Below are positions 6,519-8,102 of a stretch of 8,102 nt of DNA, piece by piece. The stretch lies in contig CAIVKT010000507.1 of the NCBI GenBank assembly GCA_903906615.1, positions 1 to 8,102 on the forward strand, read 5' to 3'. The translations under genes were made by a program, and so were the position numbers. Source of the DNA: an uncultured Bacteroidota bacterium (GTDB lineage Bacteria > Bacteroidota > Bacteroidia > Chitinophagales > Chitinophagaceae). Each line of letters opens with the position of its first letter. Position 1 is the stretch's first letter. The notes below the pieces were generated by a model that did no database searches, was not told the DNA's origin, and saw only the letters and a program-made list of their open reading frames with translations.

Positions 6519-6526
6519 TATTTTTG
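6519..6526 (+). promoter_or_regulatory. Candidate -7 promoter element (TATTTTTG) for the adenosyltransferase gene
   Basis: An exact TAnnTTTG match 66 bases before the ATG at 6593, in an AT-rich stretch between the two C-rich repeats. The predicted leader of about 60 bases is too short for a cobalamin riboswitch. No clear -33 TTTG is visible. Confidence 0.55.
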
Positions 6527-6567
6527 CCCAAGAAATATCATCAATAACCAATTAAAGCAACATGAGG

Positions 6568-6592
6568 AAGCCCCTTTAGGGGTTTGGGGTTT
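6568..6592 (-). repeat. C-rich intergenic repeat, copy 2 (inverted), hairpin before the start codon
   Basis: On the minus strand it reads AAACCCCAAACCCC then TAAAGGGGCTT, an inverted relative of 6458-6480. On the plus strand 6568-6585 can fold as AAGCCCC pairing with GGGGTTT (one G-U pair) around a TTTA loop. It ends immediately before the ATG of the adenosyltransferase gene, so the hairpin would lie in the ribosome-binding region of the mRNA. A five-codon frame (ATG at 6562 to TAG at 6577-6579, MRKPL) runs into it. Confidence 0.7.
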
Positions 6593-7150
6593 ATGTTTAA
6601 AATTTACACAAAAACAGGCGATAAGGGCGGCACCAGCCTCATAGGAGGTGTGCGCGTGCCCAAAGACCACATACGCATAGAAAGCTACGGCACCGTGGAT
6701 GAGCTCAACTCGTTCATAGGTATGGTGTGCGACCTGGCACAAAACGAACAGGTAACTGCCGAACTGCGTGAGATACAGGACCGACTCTTCACGGTAGGCT
6801 CAGTGCTGGCCACCAACCCTGATAAAGAAGTAAAAATGAAGCTGCCCGACCTGCACGATGCAGATGTGACCTGGCTGGAAGCAAGGATAGATGCTATGAA
6901 CGAAGTGCTGCCGGAGATGCGTTCCTTTATACTGCCAGGTGGCAACCTGGCCTCATCCACCTGCCATGTGGCGCGTTGTGTATGCCGCAGGGCCGAACGG
7001 CTGTGCGTGAGCATGCAAACACATGAGGAGTTTATACCACCACTCATCATTCAATACCTCAACCGCTTATCTGATTATTTGTTTGTACTGGCCCGCTACA
7101 TAGGCCACATCAACAATGCACCGGAGATACCGTGGCGCGCAAGGATATAA
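6593..7150 (+). CDS. Cob(I)alamin adenosyltransferase, PduO type
   Basis: Transfers the 5'-deoxyadenosyl group of ATP to cob(I)alamin, giving adenosylcobalamin; family members are cytosolic trimers. The 185-residue length is typical of single-domain PduO enzymes. Seen: the ATP loop YTKTGDKGGTSLIGG (residues 5-19), SYGTVDELNSFIG (31-43) with D36, SFILPGG (111-117) with a Phe that probably aligns with the one displacing the lower cobalamin ligand, ARCVCRRAER (127-136) with the conserved Arg residues, and NRLSDYLFVLARYI (157-170). I chose ATG 6593 (MFKIYTKTGDKGG) over the in-frame TTG at 6584, because conserved sequence begins right after this Met and the TTG lies in a repeat. The gene has its own candidate promoter 128 bases after the ABC stop; no cobalamin-dependent enzyme is present in the window to name its customer. 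It could equally be called cobO/pduO/MMAB-like. Confidence 0.95.
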   Translation: MFKIYTKTGDKGGTSLIGGVRVPKDHIRIESYGTVDELNSFIGMVCDLAQNEQVTAELREIQDRLFTVGSVLATNPDKEVKMKLPDLHDADVTWLEARIDAMNEVLPEMRSFILPGGNLASSTCHVARCVCRRAERLCVSMQTHEEFIPPLIIQYLNRLSDYLFVLARYIGHINNAPEIPWRARI

Positions 7151-7196
7151 AAGACACTACTTGCTTATCACACAGGTAGCAAATTTTTCACATGCC

Positions 7197-7260
7197 CACA
7201 TTAAGCACATTAGCTGTTGGTCAGCACATTCTATAACATTAAACACATTCCATCACATTA
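7197..7260. repeat. Phased CACATT word array in the convergent intergenic region
   Basis: CACATT or AACATT words begin at 7197, 7206, 7225, 7235, 7244 and 7254, mostly followed by A. The steps are 9, 19, 10, 9 and 10 bases, so one position is skipped and the period is about 9.5 bases. The array fills most of the 114-base gap between the converging adenosyltransferase and barrel genes. No intrinsic terminator is visible there for either gene. It is too short and degenerate for CRISPR. Confidence 0.75.
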
Positions 7261-7264
7261 GCAA

Positions 7265-8102
7265 CTACTTCCACCAAAGCCTGTCGTGGTTGTGTACTTT
7301 GTAGTAGAAGGTAATGGTGATGGTGCTGTATTTATCATTGTTGGTGGGGTCACCTCTCAGGTTGCCGGCAGCATTAGGAGGCTCCAGGTTCAGCCAGTAG
7401 CCTTTATCAGCTACCTGCTCTGCAAGTGCAGCCTGTGCCGGCGCCATGTGTGCGTTAAAGGCAGCAGCGCTGATATATTTTCCGCTCACACCATCCAGGT
7501 AGTCGGTGAAAGTGAAACGGTACATATACTCGATACCGAGGTTGAGGTGCTTACCCAGGTCCCAGCGATAGCCTATGACCAAAGGAATGGCCGGCTGCCA
7601 CAAAGAATATTTGGGAGGAAAGCCCGCACCAAAGCCCTGGCCTTCAAGATGCAGGTCGTAGGTTTGCACATAAGTAGGGCTTGCTGCTACAGTACTGTAT
7701 GGCGTATAATGGAAATAAGCAAACCCCACGCCTATAAAGGGCTGGCCTCTCTTATTGGCCATCTTGGTCTCAGGGTTCATCCTGAACGGCTGGAACTCCA
7801 ATAGTATAGATCCTTCTTCAATATAGTCCCTGGCGTTTTGCGCGCGGGCATAACGCTGGTAGGCATCATCGCCCTGAGATGTGGCTTTTTTTGCGAGGTC
7901 GTAGTTCCACTTGTCGGTAGCATACAGCGAGCCATAATTAAGGCCCAGCCTTACTGCCAGGCAAGGGTGTATAGAGTAACGGCCAAACAGACCGCCCATG
8001 AACGCACCCTTGTCAAAATACTTGCTGTGGGTATAATGCTCTACGGCAGATTTAGTGCCCACATCGCCCCAAAGGTCGCTCATACCGGCATTCATGCCGA
8101 TG
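7265..8102 (-). CDS. DUF6089-like outer-membrane beta-barrel protein, 5' end beyond the window
   Basis: About 278 visible residues; the frame stays open to the right edge, so the true start and any signal peptide are outside and the ATG at 8093-8095 is likely internal. Seen: a front section GMNAGMSDLWGDVG followed by FGRYSIHPCLAVRLGLNYG, amphipathic strands alternating with loops, then IPLVIGYRWDLGKHLNLGIEYMYRFTFTDYLDGVSGKYIS about 80 residues before the end, and a last strand STITITFYYKVH. The TDYLD-VSG-Y motif after a strand pair is characteristic of the DUF6089 family of Bacteroidota, which as I recall includes PorG of the type IX secretion machinery. A specific link to type IX secretion is not shown here: no por/gld gene is near. 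It could be another small barrel of the OmpA-like or PorT-like group. Expected location is the outer membrane. Confidence 0.8.
   Translation of the reverse strand, partial: IGMNAGMSDLWGDVGTKSAVEHYTHSKYFDKGAFMGGLFGRYSIHPCLAVRLGLNYGSLYATDKWNYDLAKKATSQGDDAYQRYARAQNARDYIEEGSILLEFQPFRMNPETKMANKRGQPFIGVGFAYFHYTPYSTVAASPTYVQTYDLHLEGQGFGAGFPPKYSLWQPAIPLVIGYRWDLGKHLNLGIEYMYRFTFTDYLDGVSGKYISAAAFNAHMAPAQAALAEQVADKGYWLNLEPPNAAGNLRGDPTNNDKYSTITITFYYKVHNHDRLWWK

Noticed and set aside
6527..6592. Cobalamin riboswitch before the adenosyltransferase gene
   Set aside because: Only about 60-65 bases separate the candidate promoter from the ATG, far less than a cobalamin aptamer needs, and no B12-box-like sequence is seen.
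6584..6592. TTG at 6584 as the start of the adenosyltransferase (adding Met-Gly-Phe)
   Set aside because: The ATG at 6593 gives the family-typical N-terminus directly, and the TTG codon is part of a C-rich/G-rich repeat and of a hairpin arm.
7151..7196. Intrinsic terminator after the adenosyltransferase gene
   Set aside because: A TTTTT run exists near 7184, but the arms before it (CTAC with GTAG, TTGC with GCAA) do not combine into one stable stem.
7197..7260. CRISPR array
   Set aside because: The repeated unit is six or seven bases at 9-10-base steps; there are no repeat-spacer units of about 30 bases and no cas genes.
7286..7804. + strand open frame (172 codons) opposite the barrel gene
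   Set aside because: It overlaps most of the DUF6089-like gene in antisense and shows no domain or start signal.
8093..8095. ATG as the true start of the barrel gene
   Set aside because: The frame is open to the window edge, the residues before the Met continue an expected first strand, and no signal peptide follows the ATG.

Overview
The window reads as a chromosomal segment of a Bacteroidota bacterium, most likely in or near the Chitinophagaceae. The signs are a DUF6089-type outer-membrane barrel protein, a TPR-sensor hybrid kinase with a C-terminal Hpt domain, TAnnTTTG-type -7 promoter elements, an absence of Shine-Dalgarno sequences, and short C-rich or A-rich intergenic repeats of the kind common in this phylum. 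The family assignment is inference; the phylum is fairly secure.

Layout. (1) Positions 1-648: the 3' part of groEL (+), closed by a strong hairpin at 676-703 that can also terminate the gene converging from the right. (2) Positions 726-4042 (-): a two-component module, with a large soluble TPR/HisKA/HATPase/REC/Hpt hybrid kinase followed by a small receiver protein carrying a C-terminal membrane anchor. (3) Positions 4131-4833 (+): an AT-richer two-gene cassette of a minimal nucleotidyltransferase (MNT) and a HEPN protein, resembling a toxin-antitoxin pair. (4) Positions 4834-5661 (-): ispE of the MEP isoprenoid pathway, whose stop codon directly abuts the stop codon of the HEPN gene. (5) Positions 5763-6464 (+): a MacB/LolD-type ABC ATPase with a TTG start, and 6593-7150 (+): a PduO-type cobalamin adenosyltransferase. 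(6) Positions 7265-8102 (-): the 3' part of a DUF6089 outer-membrane protein that runs off the right edge.

How the genes work together. The kinase and the anchored receiver plausibly form one phosphorelay with inverted topology: sensor in the cytosol, terminal receiver at the membrane. The MNT and HEPN proteins are expected to act as a pair. The other genes (GroEL, IspE, ABC ATPase, adenosyltransferase, barrel) are housekeeping or envelope functions with no obvious joint pathway. Every + strand transcription unit that starts inside the window has the same octamer TATTTTTG 34-74 bases before its start codon.

The most curious material lies between genes: a heptamer array with a 14-bp palindrome before the ABC gene, a pair of inverted C-rich repeats around the adenosyltransferase promoter, and CACATT words at near-helical spacing between the last two genes. 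I see no clear new multi-gene system. The membrane-tethered receiver paired with a soluble kinase is the best lead.
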